From positions 30,955,207 to 31,019,206 of the forward strand of contig NC_054701.1 of the NCBI RefSeq assembly GCF_016097555.1: a stretch of 64,000 bases of DNA, read 5' to 3'. Positions 1-12,113 of this stretch are shown here, piece by piece. The notes below the pieces were generated by a model. That model searched no databases. It saw nothing but the letters and a program-made list of their open reading frames with translations, and had not been told where the DNA came from. Each line of letters opens with the position of its first letter. Position 1 is the stretch's first letter. Position numbers and translations under genes: made by a program. This stretch comes from Gigantopelta aegis. Taxonomy: Eukaryota > Mollusca > Gastropoda > Neomphalida > Peltospiridae.

Positions 1-992
1 TTAATTAAGATATTCCAACAATCACTAATTAACTTTCAGTTAAGATACTAACACAGCCACTTATCTTCAGTTTGTGCTTGGTTTCAACGTCTATTAAATA
101 CATGTAGGCTATTGAGATTAGACTCTCCCCCAGCTTTTAATTTACGAGTTTTCAGCCATAGCAAGTCTTCTGTTTCTTCCCCCAACAAAATAAACACACA
201 CACATACACACATACTGCTTTTTTCTGTTTACAAAAAAACAATCAAAAACAAAACCCTAAAACCACCCAAAAACCCCACTATCTTACTGTAACATGATTT
301 AAATATAAAGCATTATACGGATAAATATATTTTGAATGACCTTTTGCCAAAATATTTCAAATTACGTTTGACCGTTGGTCGAAATAATAAATTCGTACGC
401 ACAAAATTGTTTTAGACAAAATCGATATTGAGATACTATAAAAGATCACGAGGTCCAGGAATACATTGGTTATGGAGATATTCATTGAGTAATTAAGAAA
501 ATGTAAGTAAATTGAATATTAATTATGTAAAAATATTTTCTTTGCCGAAAATCGTTTAAAATGGCTTCAAAGTGAGGATAAAATATGATGTTCTTATACA
601 CAGGAGTCACATTGCCTATGTTTTAACAGTTAATGAATGATGATTAAATGATGTACTGGGATATAGTTTTAAAAACAAAATATTCTCACGGTCTCGGCAG
701 CCTGTACCTGCTAGATTCGAAATACGCGGGTTGTTGCTAGGATTTTTTTTTTTTTTGATTTTTTTTTTTTGTTCTATAATAAAATTTCGGATTTGTCCCC
801 TCCCCCGCTAGCTACGGCCCTGAATACATTAAATCTATGTCATACATTCTGAGTTATTTAATAAAAACATTCAAGACTGAACCACAATTGTGTTCTAAAA
901 AGTAAAATTTAATATAAATGGATGGCATATAGCCGATATCAGTGCTTTTTTGTAGTTATTTGTTTTTATTTAGTATATATATTTTATGTATA

Positions 993-1517
993 CCATGGCA
1001 TTTTTGTACGGGCAAGCTGATGTTTTTTTTTGCCCGAATGAAACAAAAATGCCCGAATCTGAATAACCAGGGGCGTAGGCTAGGGGGTTCGGACGAACCC
1101 TCCCCCCTCCCCCCGCTGAAGCAAATGATCCGCTTTCAGAACTAAAACATACAGGTTTATACATATGAAGTTTTTGGTGGTGCAAAAACAAAATAGAAAA
1201 AGGTCCACTTGGTTCATATTCGAACCCCCCCCCCCAGGTCCAGATCACGCTACGCCCCTGATAACAACGTTTATTTGTATGACTACTAAACAGCTATATA
1301 GAGTTACAAATTAATCACTACGCATTTTCCCATGGATTACAACCAGTTTTGCGGGTAGAATGATAGAAATACATTTTAATAAGGTCTCGTGTTAGCAGAC
1401 TTTCCCCGAATATATCTACCGTTTTTGCCAGAATTTGATGATTTGCTCCAGCACTAGGATACAGTTTACTTCCTGGCCCACCCCCCCCTCCCCACCCCCT
1501 GTCTCGTACGCTTATGT
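993..1517 (-). mobile_element. hAT-like MITE family 2 copy, interrupted by another MITE
   Basis: Contains the family landmarks GCCCGAATCTGAATAAC, GAGTTACAAATTAATCACTA, and the end TCTCGTACGCTTATG at 1503-1517. The MITE at 1068-1260 splits it. The left end is degraded. Confidence 0.7.
1068..1260. mobile_element. 193-bp MITE family 3 with perfect ends, nested in family 2
   Basis: CAGGGGCGTAG at 1068 and its inverse CTACGCCCCTG ending at 1260. ATAAC is duplicated on both sides (1063-1067, 1261-1265). The interior is C/G-run rich. Confidence 0.9.
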
Positions 1518-1562
1518 GCCAGGATTAATATACTATATAGAACTGTGCATAATGTATTTTAT

Positions 1563-1656
1563 TTAGCAGTAGATGTTTGACCTTTTCTGACATCCAGTGA
1601 ACGATGTGTATTTTTGTGCTGGGGTGTCGTTAAACATACATTCATTCATTCATTCA
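1563..1656 (+). mobile_element. SINE tail, type D (CATTCATT-ending)
   Basis: GTGCTGGGGTGTCGTTAAAC followed by (ATTC)n. Same tail as at 55190-55252, 56166-56246 and 57012-57092. Confidence 0.75.
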
Positions 1657-2336
1657 GTTGATGCGCGGTCGGGTTGGGATCGATCTCCGTCGGTGGGCTA
1701 TTTCTCGTCACAGCCAGTGCACCACGGCTGTTATATCAAAGGCCGTGGTATGCGCTATCCTGTCTGTGGGATGGTGCATATAAAATATCCCTTGCTACTA
1801 ATGGGAAAATGTAGCGGGTTTCGTCTATGACTGTCAGAAATACCATTTGTTTGACATCCAATAGCCGATGATTAACAAATCAATGTGCTCTAGTGGTATC
1901 CATGGGCGGATCCAGGAAATATTTTTAGGGGGGGACCAAAAAAGAAGGGCACATTGACTCGTCAAAAGGGCACCTTACTACAAGTTTTGATATTTACAAT
2001 TAATATGAATTCCTACAGTTCTACGTCATAATATACTAGCAATAATGAAGTAAATTGGCGTCACTCGCGTTAGAACCTCAATGGGGCCCCATTGAGACTC
2101 AATAACACAGACACATATCTGCAAGCTTGCGCATGTACACGAAAATCTTGATTTCATTTATCTACAATATAATTATTGTTTACTTAAAAAAAAAAAAATT
2201 CTTCCAACAAAAAGGGCACTTGGACATTTTGAGGGCACTTGAACAATTTTTGGGGGGGACGCGTCCCCCTGGTCCCCCCCCCCCCCCTTGGATCCGCCCA
2301 TGGTATCGTCAAACAAAACAAACCTTTTTCTTCTTT
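1657..2336 (+). mobile_element. type A SINE, split by a MITE
   Basis: It runs from the tRNA-like head remnant (GATGCGCGGTCGGGTTGGGA) through the core GGTGCATATAAAATATCCCT. After the MITE at 1901-2302 it ends at CGTCAAACAAAACAAACC. The 5' head is truncated. Confidence 0.85.
1901..2302. mobile_element. 402-bp MITE family 4 inserted in a SINE
   Basis: CATGGGCGGATCCA at 1901 and its exact inverse ending at 2302. GTATC is duplicated (1896-1900, 2303-2307). G and C runs lie next to the ends. A partial relative sits near 57700-57745 (TGGATCCGCCACTG-type end). Confidence 0.92.
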
Positions 2337-2649
2337 GTTTTCATTCATTCAGTAGATGTTATACTGCACTTTGCCCGACATGACGCTACACCGCAGCCTT
2401 TGATATATGTCTTGGTGAGCATGTAGGGTCTCTGGTTGACCCTCACCCCACCCCATACCACACATGGCCAGCAATGCAGAAGAAATAGATTGCGACTTGA
2501 AAAGATCAGATAAGTGTTAATATCTACTGCAAAACTTCAATCCTTAGCTCGGTAAACACTTCTGGGTTCAGGTTTATCACCAGGTTTGATAACAATGTAA
2601 TATTACAGTGTGCGACATCGGGGTCGACATACCAAATTACTTTTAAAAA

Positions 2650-2694
<45 letters not shown>
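2650..2694. repeat. (CA)n microsatellite
   Basis: About 22 CA units followed by a partly duplicated AACAATAACACAACCCCCCA motif to 2745. The open frames through it are repeat artefacts. Confidence 0.95.
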
Positions 2695-2696
<2 letters not shown>

Positions 2697-2993
2697 AAAC
2701 AATAACACAACCCCCCACACCAAACAATAACACAACCCCCCACACACAAAACAAGAACACAACCCCTACACTGAATAATGGTTGTACTTGTCAAAAGAAA
2801 TTACAATACCTTTTAAATTTCATGTACCTAATAAACAAGATATTAAATTATTTTAATTCATAACTTTTGTTTCATTATATGACTGACTTGCGAACAGATC
2901 CATTTGATTCAAATGCCTTATAATCTATAGATCTAGTTTTATTACAAATGGCATATCTACAGTTTTATTACAAATGGCACAACTACATTTAAG

Positions 2994-3245
2994 AGGCGGG
3001 ATGTAATCCTGTGGCAAAGCGTTCGCCAGTGCACCACAACTGGTATATCAAAGGTCGTGTTATGTGCTGTCCTGTCTTTGGGATGTTGCATATAAAAGAT
3101 CCCTTGCTACTAATGGAAAAAAAATGTTGCGGGTTTCCTCTCTAAGACTACGTGTCAAAATTACCAAATGTTTGACGTCCAATAGCCGATGATTAATTAA
3201 TAAATCTGCTCCACTGGTGTCGTTAAACAAAACATACTTTAACTT
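2994..3245 (+). mobile_element. type A SINE with internal deletion
   Basis: GGCGGGATGTAATCCTGTGG head, then a jump straight to CCAGTGCACCACAACTGG, so the B-box part of the head is gone. Core and GTCGTTAAACAAAACATAC tail are present. Confidence 0.85.
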
Positions 3246-4255
3246 TAAATTAACTTCATTTATTTATATGGATCTTGAACACCAATACGTAGTACTACGT
3301 GCAAATGAAAGGCACATTAACGAAGTAGAGTAACTTACCTCATTTACCAGTCATCTAAACAGCCGACCACCGCAAGGTGCTGATTTCTCTGCTGTGTGTT
3401 GATAGGGTACCATGACCGCACCGCACCAGCCTTCGGTATAGCGAACAGCCACAAATATTCTAAAATTGCGTGACCATATAGCGTGCCGGCGTATTAGTTA
3501 AACCAGGGCCTTGTAGCGGTCACCAAAACACTGCGCGCTTACTAATGGATTTATCACTCTTATATCAACACACAAATACCCCAGCTTAATTCAACAAGGA
3601 TATAGGTCCGTTAACAAAAGCCTATTATCTGCGGAACAAATGCAGAAAGAAAGACGGGGGCTACCGTGCTTTCGTCTTACTCCCGGAATTGTGTGTTGGT
3701 TGACATCTGATCAATCGGGACCAGAAAGAGATATTTAAAACTTCATTCTAACACAATGTCTCTTGTCCAAGTCAAGCCTGGTGCCAGAATCTAATACAAT
3801 TCTTTTTTAAAGGAATGACTTTCCAGTTCAAAGTGATTTAGTTGACAATAAGCGCATAATGAGTTAAATATTTCATTGTGTGTACAGATCCGTATTCAGA
3901 AATGATTGTCAGATTGCCTGCTGGGGCGAGTAGAAAATAGCCGATACCAATATATGAAATCTAATATAAATATACCTCAATGAAGAGAGACCACTTAAGG
4001 GATAAACTATATTAGTTTTAATATATAATTGCAATTTGATATATAAGGAAACATTAATACGATCCCTCTATTTTGGACATAATGGGTTGAAGCTGTTTAT
4101 TTACCAACGGTCTGGTTATTTGTTTGTGGTATTTAATACTCCTAAAGAGATCCAAAGTATATGAAGATGCAAACAAACCTCAATTAAACAGCCACCTGTC
4201 TAAAGAAGACGCGTCCCTATAATCTTTTAGATAGCTGGTTTTATTCAGGTTTAAC
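3246..4255. other. 1 kb with no recognised gene or repeat
   Basis: No coding similarity seen. A possible minus-strand donor, GAG|GTAAGT at about 3340, precedes no convincing coding exon. Confidence 0.5.
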
Positions 4256-4256
4256 C

Positions 4257-4605
4257 ATAAGCGTACGAGACAAGGAGAAGGGGTAAGGGATAGGGGGCAA
4301 CTGCCCCTCTAGTGCTGGAGCAAAATCTCGATTTCGGGCAAAAATTATACAGATATTCGGCCAAAATGTGCTAACCTGAGACCTTTTTACCATGTATTTC
4401 CAGCATTCTACCCTCAAAATTAGTTGTAATCCATGTAAAAATGCGTAGTGATTCGTTAACAGCCCTATATAGCTGTCCGGCAGTAATGCTAATATGAATA
4501 AATGTTGTTATTCGGATTCGGGCATTTTCATTTCAAAGAGCAAAAACCAGCCTGCCCCCACACCCCCCTCCTACACAAATGGGAGCCCATACGGCCTATG
4601 GATTT
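4257..4605 (+). mobile_element. hAT-like MITE family 2, full copy
   Basis: Ends CATAAGCGTACGAGAC and inverse CATAGGCCGTATGGGCTCCC. Flanks GGTTTAAC / GATTTAAC are an 8-bp duplication with one mismatch, as hAT elements make. Confidence 0.82.
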
Positions 4606-4925
4606 AACAACATACATAGTGTGTGCTTGCTCAGTCAACTCTGCCCAAATGGACATTTGTATTTGTATCTTATTATTGTATGTAAAAAAAAATTGCATGT
4701 TTCTTTCATAGAACTGTTCAAGCATACCTGTCGTGGAGACAACCACTGACTTCATCAGATAGTTCTGTCCAACACAGTATCTTATAAGTTTGTCATGAAT
4801 ATCGTCAAATAATATTATGACAGGCCTACTGATGATCTGAATTATTCATATCCCGTTAGTTATAGGACTGACTGTAGGCCTACTTATGTTTCTTAGTTAT
4901 ACTAATTTTAAGTAGGGGCGAGATC

Positions 4926-5067
4926 AGGGCTACGTTCAACCAGACCGAACAGAAAAAAAACGTCCGTTAGACTAGTTTATGCGCTTCACGTTAAACCAAA
5001 TGCCCAGGTCGGGAACCAATCGAATAGTTAGCGAACGTCAGCGAAACGTATGCTAGCTGAACGTGGG
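4926..5067. mobile_element. palindromic MITE family 5, truncated by a SINE
   Basis: GGGCTACGTTCAACCAGACC at the left and GCGAAACGTATGCTAGCTGA at the right are imperfect inverses. Core TGCGCTTCACGTTAAACCAA is shared with 29421-29563. Confidence 0.75.
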
Positions 5068-5193
5068 GTTAGCTCAGTCAGTTTAGCACCTTCCTGGAGT
5101 GCTATGGTCATAGGGTCAAACCCCCTCGGTGGACTCATGCTTTGGATTCTTCCCGTGATGACCAGTGCCCCTCGACATATATATCAAGGACCG

Positions 5194-5252
<59 letters not shown>

Positions 5253-5431
5253 TATATACTGTCCAGTCTGTGAGGAAATTACATATAAAAGGTCCCTTTC
5301 TGCTAATGGAAAAATGCAGCAGGTTTCCACTGAAGACCATGTCTCAGAATTGTGAAATATTTGACACACAATAGCCGATGATTAATAAATCAACGTGTTA
5401 TAGTGGGTTCGTCAAACAAAACAAACTTTAA
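5064..5431 (+). mobile_element. tRNA-headed SINE with internal (TA)n
   Basis: Head GGGGTTAGCTCAGTCAGT (A box) and GGGTCAAACCCCC (B box) differs from the common type A head. Core and tail (TTACATATAAAAGGTCCCTT, CGTCAAACAAAACAAAC) are type A. A (TA)n run fills 5197-5249. Confidence 0.82.
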
Positions 5432-5785
5432 AGGAATATTCCTGAGTTTTAAGTGATTGTTAAGATGACGTCAATCAACAAAGACCTTTAAATAACTGTA
5501 ATCACATGTTAAATATATTTTTCTAAATAAAATATTAGTGACTATATATTAAACGTGTTTCTGATCGTCCTAGCAGTTGTACTAGGTCAAACATAATTTT
5601 ATTACCTAATATAAATCCAGTTTGGGCTAGTTACAAATATTATGACGACCAGAAACACATCGAATGTACAAACACTGATATTTCTAAATAAGAAAATATA
5701 TTTAATATGTAAGTTTAATCGTAGAAATATTGTATTAGTAGGAAACCTCTTACACTACAGTAAACTCAGGAATGTCCCTCTAACG
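5431..5785. mobile_element. MITE family 6, full copy
   Basis: TTTAAAGGAATATTCCTGAG at the left and AAACTCAGGAATGTCCCTCT at the right are inverted ends. CGTGTTTCTGATCGTCCTAG mirrors ACGACCAGAAACACATCG inside. Half copies lie at 25560-25780 and 63000-63140. Confidence 0.85.
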
Positions 5786-6230
5786 TTACTAGTTTTAGGA
5801 GTTTTTGTAGTTGCCGAGATAATCTCAGCCAGCATGCTACAGCAACATGCAATCTGGCGTGACGTGCTCTTTAATTAACTCAAATTCAGTTGTTGCCGAG
5901 CTACAGTTGAAGCCAAAGTATTCTTCTTCTTTTTTTCTATTCACAGGACGTCAGAAAAACAAAACCCTATATACAAGTGTAAATTGTAAGCCACTAATAT
6001 CAGGTTGCTACTGTTGTGGATTCAAGAGTAACAAAAGTAAATAGTTCACGTGGGGTATAAACTTGATACTAAACCGTAGCACGTACTTGAACACATTTGA
6101 GAGTTACAGACTCACTCAGTCTACGAGCTAGATATCGGTAGTGAATTTACTGTTCCATAAAAAGATACCTCATGCATGTTAAATAATGTCTTTCATTGTC
6201 AGCTACGGGTAAATGTCTCATGTTGCTACA

Positions 6231-6638
6231 GGTAGTACTAAACCAAATAACTTCCGGCTGGGTCAAAGTTCGAGGTGCACCCCTAACGTTTGATAGAGCA
6301 GTTAATACCACAAGTTCTGTGATTGGTGATAAATGTGTGTTGGTTGTGAAAAAAGAAAAAGGTTTCATCTGGGCAAAAAATTCAATGCAATTTTATTTCA
6401 TCTAGTACCACTTTGTCAAGTAGCCGTGTGATTGAAACATGTATGGGTACCTGTTAAAAAGTACTCAAATTTTGTGCGGAAGTAGGGTAGTCATCTTTGG
6501 AATTTTTTCTGATTCACTTTAAAGGTGAGGGGTAGTAGTATTTATATCCGTCGTGTATATGTCGATTGTACGTTGCAGGTAGGCTTTTTAGCGACATGTT
6601 ACTATTGTTGTCTGGGATTTGATTTAGTGGTATACACC
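6231..6638. mobile_element. MITE family 1, copy 1 (408 bp)
   Basis: GGTAGTACTAAACCAAATAA at one end and ATTTAGTGGTATACACC at the other. Flanks CTACA/TTACA form a 5-bp duplication with one mismatch. It is highly similar along its length to the copy at 49807. Confidence 0.85.
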
Positions 6639-6639
6639 T

Positions 6640-8025
6640 TACAGCAAAACACTGATCATTAGACTTGCTCGATTCACCCATTAACCCTAGCTGTTTAATA
6701 ATTGATATTTAGTGTTATGTCCTATTATATTGTTAGTTGGTCTCGCGGGTTGTAGTGCACCATTTTGTTTAATATTTGAACTGAATTGAAATGAACTGCG
6801 TTCAAAACGGGACACGTCGCATCAAACTTAATTTAGAAATAACTTTTGTTTGATGCCAGCAAGGGATGGAGTTAGGGGTTTTGGGACTTTGAGGAGAATT
6901 CTACGAGATACCGCTCTTAAGGCCTATGCTTCTTGAATGAGCCAAATCATCCGCACACCATCAGAGAACAAATGCATTTTATCTTTATTTACATAGTGTT
7001 AACTGACCTTAGACGTAACCTTTTACCAGATTTTTGTAATATTAAATTCAGACCAGGAAATGCAAATGCATGTAGCTTATTTTGTAGTAATGACATCTAA
7101 CATTCTGAAGAACTTATCGATATTACTATATATATATATATATATATATAAAACCCGCAACCCAAACTATAAAAATATTAACCAAGCTACACCAGATATA
7201 TATTAGACCAACATATCTATTCTGAAAAAAAACCCCGTATAAACTGTCCTAGAAGATACTAGTACTTTAACAAACTGTTTTTAACGGGCCAACGGACCTC
7301 TTGCAGATGATAGGAACAAACGACTGTGAATAATGCATATTATACTTAAAAGTCAAACCTCATGCATGCCCGACTAATAACCACAGTGGTCTAAAGATAT
7401 TTATCCAGATATCAAACACCGAGACCACCAGGTGCAACTCAGACGAAGGTCAGTGAGCGAACTGCCGCACACGGGGACGGGCACACAAAAGGCCTTCAGT
7501 ACTTGGAGGTCAAACCAAAAAAGGCACGGCCGGCACATGCAGGCAGAGATAGAAATCGACAGATCACCGTTAAGATTAGGAATACAATTTTGAATGGATT
7601 ATCGCGTTTTAGAACTTTCACAAGAAAAGTTATGGAAATTTGCTCTGAGATATTTAATATGTATTTCTGTATTATGACAGTAATGAAAGGGCAGACGATT
7701 GACAGTACAAGAGTACACTACAAAGAACCAGCCATTTGACGACAGGTCATATATGGTGAACGACGATAATGCATAATCAACGACGATGATATATTGTGTT
7801 TTCGTACTCGGGGGTTATAGGGTTAGCGAGCGAGAATGGAAACCGGTTTCCACTGCATTACTATCGTTAACAACAAATGATATCTTATATACTTTCCACA
7901 AATAGTAAACTACACACCATGCACAGCCGTTGATATACTAGTTGTGGAGCACCGTTTGAAAAAGAAAGGAATGTTTGTTTAATCACACTTAGGAATATTT
8001 TGGTGTCTATCATATTGTTTTGTAG

Positions 8026-8028
<3 letters not shown>
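6640..8028. other. 1.4 kb without recognised features
   Basis: AT-rich, with a short (TA)n at 7122-7150. The open frame at 7503-7739 has no recognisable domain, so no gene is called. Confidence 0.5.

Positions 8029-8094
<66 letters not shown>
8029..8094. repeat. (AG)n microsatellite
   Basis: About 33 AG units immediately upstream of a family 2 MITE. Confidence 0.95.
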
Positions 8095-8097
<3 letters not shown>

Positions 8098-8104
8098 TGA
8101 ACCC

Positions 8105-8457
8105 ATAAGCGTACGAGATTGGGGGGGGGGGGGGGAGCCAAGCAACTGCCCCTCAGGGCTGGAGCAAATCCTCAAATTCTAGCATAGATATTCGGGTAAA
8201 ATGTGTTTACCTAAGGCCTTTTTACCATGTATTTCCATCATTCTGCCCGCAAAATTAGTTGCCATTTATGAAGAGAGAAAAAAAAAAAAAAAAAAAAAAA
8301 TAGTTATTCGTTTGCAACCCTATAATTATATCTGTTTGGCAGAAATACTAATGTCAAAAGAAAGCTATCTAGATTCGGGCATTTTTGTTTTATTCGGGCA
8401 AAACCCAGCTTCCACTCCCACCCCCTTTACACAAATGAGAGCCAATACGCCTGCGTG
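8105..8457 (+). mobile_element. hAT-like MITE family 2 copy
   Basis: Starts CATAAGCGTACGAGATTGGG. Middle ACCATGTATTTCCATCATTC, ending GAGCCAATACGCCTG. Carries a 15-G run and a 20-bp A run. Confidence 0.8.
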
Positions 8458-8884
8458 TATGAACACCTCTACCGCACGCGTTACTTCTACCGAAAAGGTG
8501 AAGCACCGTTTGAAAAGACATGAATCACTGGTACCGAGTACTTCTGCCAGACGGTCAAAGCCACCCAGCAGGCACTGCTCCAAGGTCTAGCCGGGTCGTT
8601 ACGCCCTAAAACCCGTTCACACCTCGAGTGTAGTAGGGTAAACACGAACAAGGCCAAAACGAATTCAGGGGCAAAACGACTCAACGTTTAGAACGAAGCG
8701 ACCCGGGGCGAAACGACTCGGTACCATCCAAGAACAAGGGCGTACTGGAAGTGTGCATCCATCCTCTCTCCAAAACTCGAAGTTCCACATAATTCAATGT
8801 AATGAATACACATCTAATGCATCCATTTGTTTTTAGTAAGGGAGATGTATTATCTTCACCGTCTATAGGCCTACGCAATGCATG

Positions 8885-10588
8885 TTAGTATTGTAGTTTA
8901 AGTAGTTTATTATTTGCCAAAAAATATACATTTTATAGGCATACAAACATATTTACTATAAAATAATACATTGTACACATTGCGGGGAATGGTGAAGTCT
9001 ACAGGATAGACCTATTAAAAGTTATCACAGTCGATAGTAAAATACAGTAATGAAATAAATACATAAATAAAAACATACTCATAAATCAAGGTTGTCTGTT
9101 CTATGTGTTGTAGCAGTTATCAAGTATTTACAGTTTAATTAACTCTCTTGAGTTATCGGTGGACAGTAGTTGTGTTAATTTCAGAGTTGATGGTTTATTA
9201 TAATAATAAGTTTTAATATATTTATCTCTTATAGTATAGTAGAACGGACAAACTAGAACAAAGTGATATTCGTCTTCTAGTACATTCATGTTGCACAGAT
9301 TACATATCCTATTGCTTCTATCGATATGATGGTATCTGCCCGTTTCTATGGAGAGAATATGTGCAGAAAGTCTCAATTTACTCAAAATACGTTTATATTT
9401 TAGGGCGATAGGTTTCTGAAGGTAAGGTTGTAGACAAAAATTATTAACAATGAATTTGTATAGGAGACACTTTGGAGAATTATTAAATACAGCAAACATA
9501 GCCTGAATAAATTGATCTGTCATTCTCTGCTTGAATAATGATAAAAATGTTCTGCTATTTTCTACATTTTGATTGTACCATATATGGCCAAAACCATTAG
9601 TGAGATGGAGGTCTCGTACTTGACTAACCCAGTTGATGGTACGTGGTTTTCTTATGCACTCGTCATAGAGGGCGGTATAACACTCTTTTAAAATACAGTT
9701 ATCTGTATTCAACAACTTTATCCAATATTTTACAATTCGTATATTCCTACTTATATACAGAGGTGATCGGCCTAATTCATAATACACCATCATATTAGTA
9801 GTGCTCCGTTTCACGCCTAAAATACGTTTACAAAATTGCAAATGTAGAATCTCGTGGCTGTTTGCTTTGTTAAAACCCCACACTTCACACCCATAAGTTA
9901 AAATACTACTAATATATGTATCAAACAATGATAGTAAGGTTTCTGCATTTAAAAAATAGTTACTAGTTTTAGCAAATAAAGCAGCCATAGCTTTTCTACC
10001 TTGGTTGTATATTACCTTCTGAGAGGTGTTAAATTTTCCATTATAATGAAGACAGACCCCCAGGTAGTTAAAACTATCGACAATTTCTAAAGTTTGTTCG
10101 TGATAGGTCCACTTTTCTTCAGGTTTCACATTTCCACCTTTTCTGAATACTATAATTTTACTTTTATTAATATTTACTTTTAAATTCCACTCAATTGTGT
10201 ATATATACAAAGTGTCTAACATATTCTGCAATTCATGTACACTTTCAGAGAACAATACTGTATCATCGGCGTACATTAGAAGACAGAGGTGAAGCATATT
10301 TAACTGGTATAGACAGTCCGTGGTATTTAACAGTTCCATTTCTAAATCATTGACAAATAAAGAAAATAAAAATGGCGAGAGGGTTTCTCCCTGAATTAGA
10401 CCAGATTTGTACCAGAACGATTCAGATATTTTCCCCTGATATTTAACACATGATTTGATCTGACCATACATTGATTTTACAACATTTACAAGCTTGCTAT
10501 TTAATCCTAATTTATAAATTTTTAGCCATAATGCCTTATGTTCAACAGTATCAAATGCTTTACTATAGTCAATAAAGGCTGTTTGGAA
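8885..10588 (-). mobile_element. 5'-truncated non-LTR retrotransposon (LINE) with reverse transcriptase ORF
   Basis: An open frame runs from about 10588 to a stop at 9128, roughly 485 codons. It is open upstream of its first Met: DYSKAFDTV, the RT motif A, lies at about 10555. Then come GETLSPFLFSLFVNDLE (RT motif B region) and LLMYADDTVLFSES (catalytic YADD). The C-terminus has the zinc-binding end CNLCNMNVLEDEYHFVLVC. No endonuclease domain is present, so at least half the element is missing at the 5' end. The remaining frame has no internal stop, which suggests a recent insertion. The 3' UTR runs to about 8885. AATGCAT occurs at both edges (near 8878 and 10594) and may be the target duplication. 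The clade (I/Jockey-like versus other) was not settled. Confidence 0.9.
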
Positions 10589-10826
10589 ATGCTGAATGCA
10601 TCCACCCCCGTTAGCGAAACGTTTACTGGCTGAACTTGGGGCTGGTGTTATACTATAGCGTATAACCGTATCTAGTACCTCAGTATTATACTACATAAAT
10701 GACTAGGTGCTGACAAACATGACCGTAATCAGTCGCTGTGACAAATAGGATAAATAAAATAAATTATTTCTCAATGAACCGACACGCACATTTAAACCAC
10801 TAAAGCCAGTTCCACAAAACACTAAG

Positions 10827-11155
10827 GAAGGAAATATTTTATTTAACGACGCACTCAACACTTTTGATTTACGGTTATGTGGCGTCAGACATATGGTTAA
10901 GGGCCACACAGATATTAAGAGAGGAAACCCGCTGTCGCCACTTCACGGGCTACTCTTTTCGATTAGCAGCAAGGGAATTTTTTTATATGCACCATCCCAT
11001 AGATGGGATAGCACATACCACGGTCTTTGATATACCAATCGTGGTGCAGTCTGGGACAAGAAATGGCCCAATGGGCCCACGGACGGGGATCGATCTCAGA
11101 CCGGCCGCGCATCGAGCGAGCGCTTTACCACTGGGCTACGACCCGCCCCACTGTA
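10827..11155 (-). mobile_element. type B SINE, full length
   Basis: The minus-strand head contains GGGCGGGTCGTAGCCCAGTG and GGTCTGAGATCGATCCCCG. The tail is ACGACGCACTCAACACTTTT on the plus strand, with GGCGTCAGACATATGGTTAA. Confidence 0.9.
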
Positions 11156-11327
11156 CATAGGAAATGCTGAATGCATCCACCCCCGTTAGCGAAACGTTTA
11201 CTGGCTGAACTTGGGGCTGGTGTTATACTATAGCGTATAACCGTATCTAGTTCGTCAGTCTTATACTACATAAATGACTAGGTGCTGACAAACATGACCG
11301 TAATCAGTCGCTGTGACAAATACGATA

Positions 11328-11519
11328 AAGTATGTTTTGTTTAACGACACCACTGGAGCACATTGATTAATTAATGTGGTAATTCAGACTCGTAGTCATC
11401 AGAGGAAACCCGCTACATTTTTCCTAGTGGAGCAAAGGATCTTTTATATGCACTTTCCCACAGACAGGAAAGCACATACCACAGCCTTTGTCCAGTTGTG
11501 GTGCACTTGTTGAAACGAG
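11328..11519 (-). mobile_element. type A SINE, head missing
   Basis: Plus-strand reading TTTAACGACACCACTGGAGC through GCACTTTCCCACAGACAGGA to GTGGTGCACTTGTTGAAACG. It splits copy 2 of the duplication. Confidence 0.85.
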
Positions 11520-11747
11520 GAAAACAAATATAATAAATAAAATAAATTATTTCTCAAATGAACCCTCACGTACATTTAAACCACTAGAGCCTGTTTCACA
11601 AAACACTAAGTTTTCGTATGCGACTAAAGCAGTTTTACCGGCCGTACGTTCACGTGTGTTTGGCATCTATTTCACTCCAAAAATTACACAAGTACAAAAG
11701 ATAGAGCATTGCAAGTCCAAAATAAAATGAAATATGTGTTCTTAGAA

Positions 11748-11748
<1 letters not shown>

Positions 11749-11820
<72 letters not shown>
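11749..11820. repeat. 72-base G homopolymer
   Basis: An unbroken run of 72 G lies at the start of a family 2 MITE copy, whose sisters carry 5-26 G at the same place. Confidence 0.9.
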
Positions 11821-11821
<1 letters not shown>

Positions 11822-12113
11822 GGGGGATACTCCCCCTAGTGCTGGAGAAAACCCTGAAATTCGGGCAAAAACGGTAGAGATATTCGGCAAAGTGTGCTAA
11901 ACGGAGACCTTTTTACCATGTATTTCCGTCATTCTACCCTCAAAATTAGTTATAATCCATGGGAAAATGCATAATGATTCGTTTGTAACCCTATATAGCT
12001 GTTTGATAGTAATGATTATATAAATAAACGTTGTTATCCAGATTCAGGCATTTTTGTTTAATTCGGGCAAAAACCAGCCTACCCCTACAAAAATGGGTGG
12101 CCGTACGCCTATG
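11821..12113 (+). mobile_element. hAT-like MITE family 2, 5' end replaced by a G run
   Basis: CTCCCCCTAGTGCTGGAG, then ACCATGTATTTCCGTCATTC, and end GTGGCCGTACGCCTATG. The CATAAGCGTACG end is not visible. Confidence 0.75.

Larger units (their letters stand above)
10586..11615. repeat. tandem duplication (about 240 bp) with each copy carrying a different SINE
   Basis: Copy 1 (10586-10826) and copy 2 (11160-11328 plus 11520-11615) share GAAATGCTGAATGCATCCAC and GACCGTAATCAGTCGCTGTG. Copy 1 is followed by a type B SINE and copy 2 is split by a type A SINE. Confidence 0.85.

Noticed and set aside
9128-10471. Start codon at the Met in MYGQIKS as a true protein start
   Set aside because: The frame is open for about 39 more codons upstream and includes RT motif A, so this Met is internal to a truncated LINE ORF.
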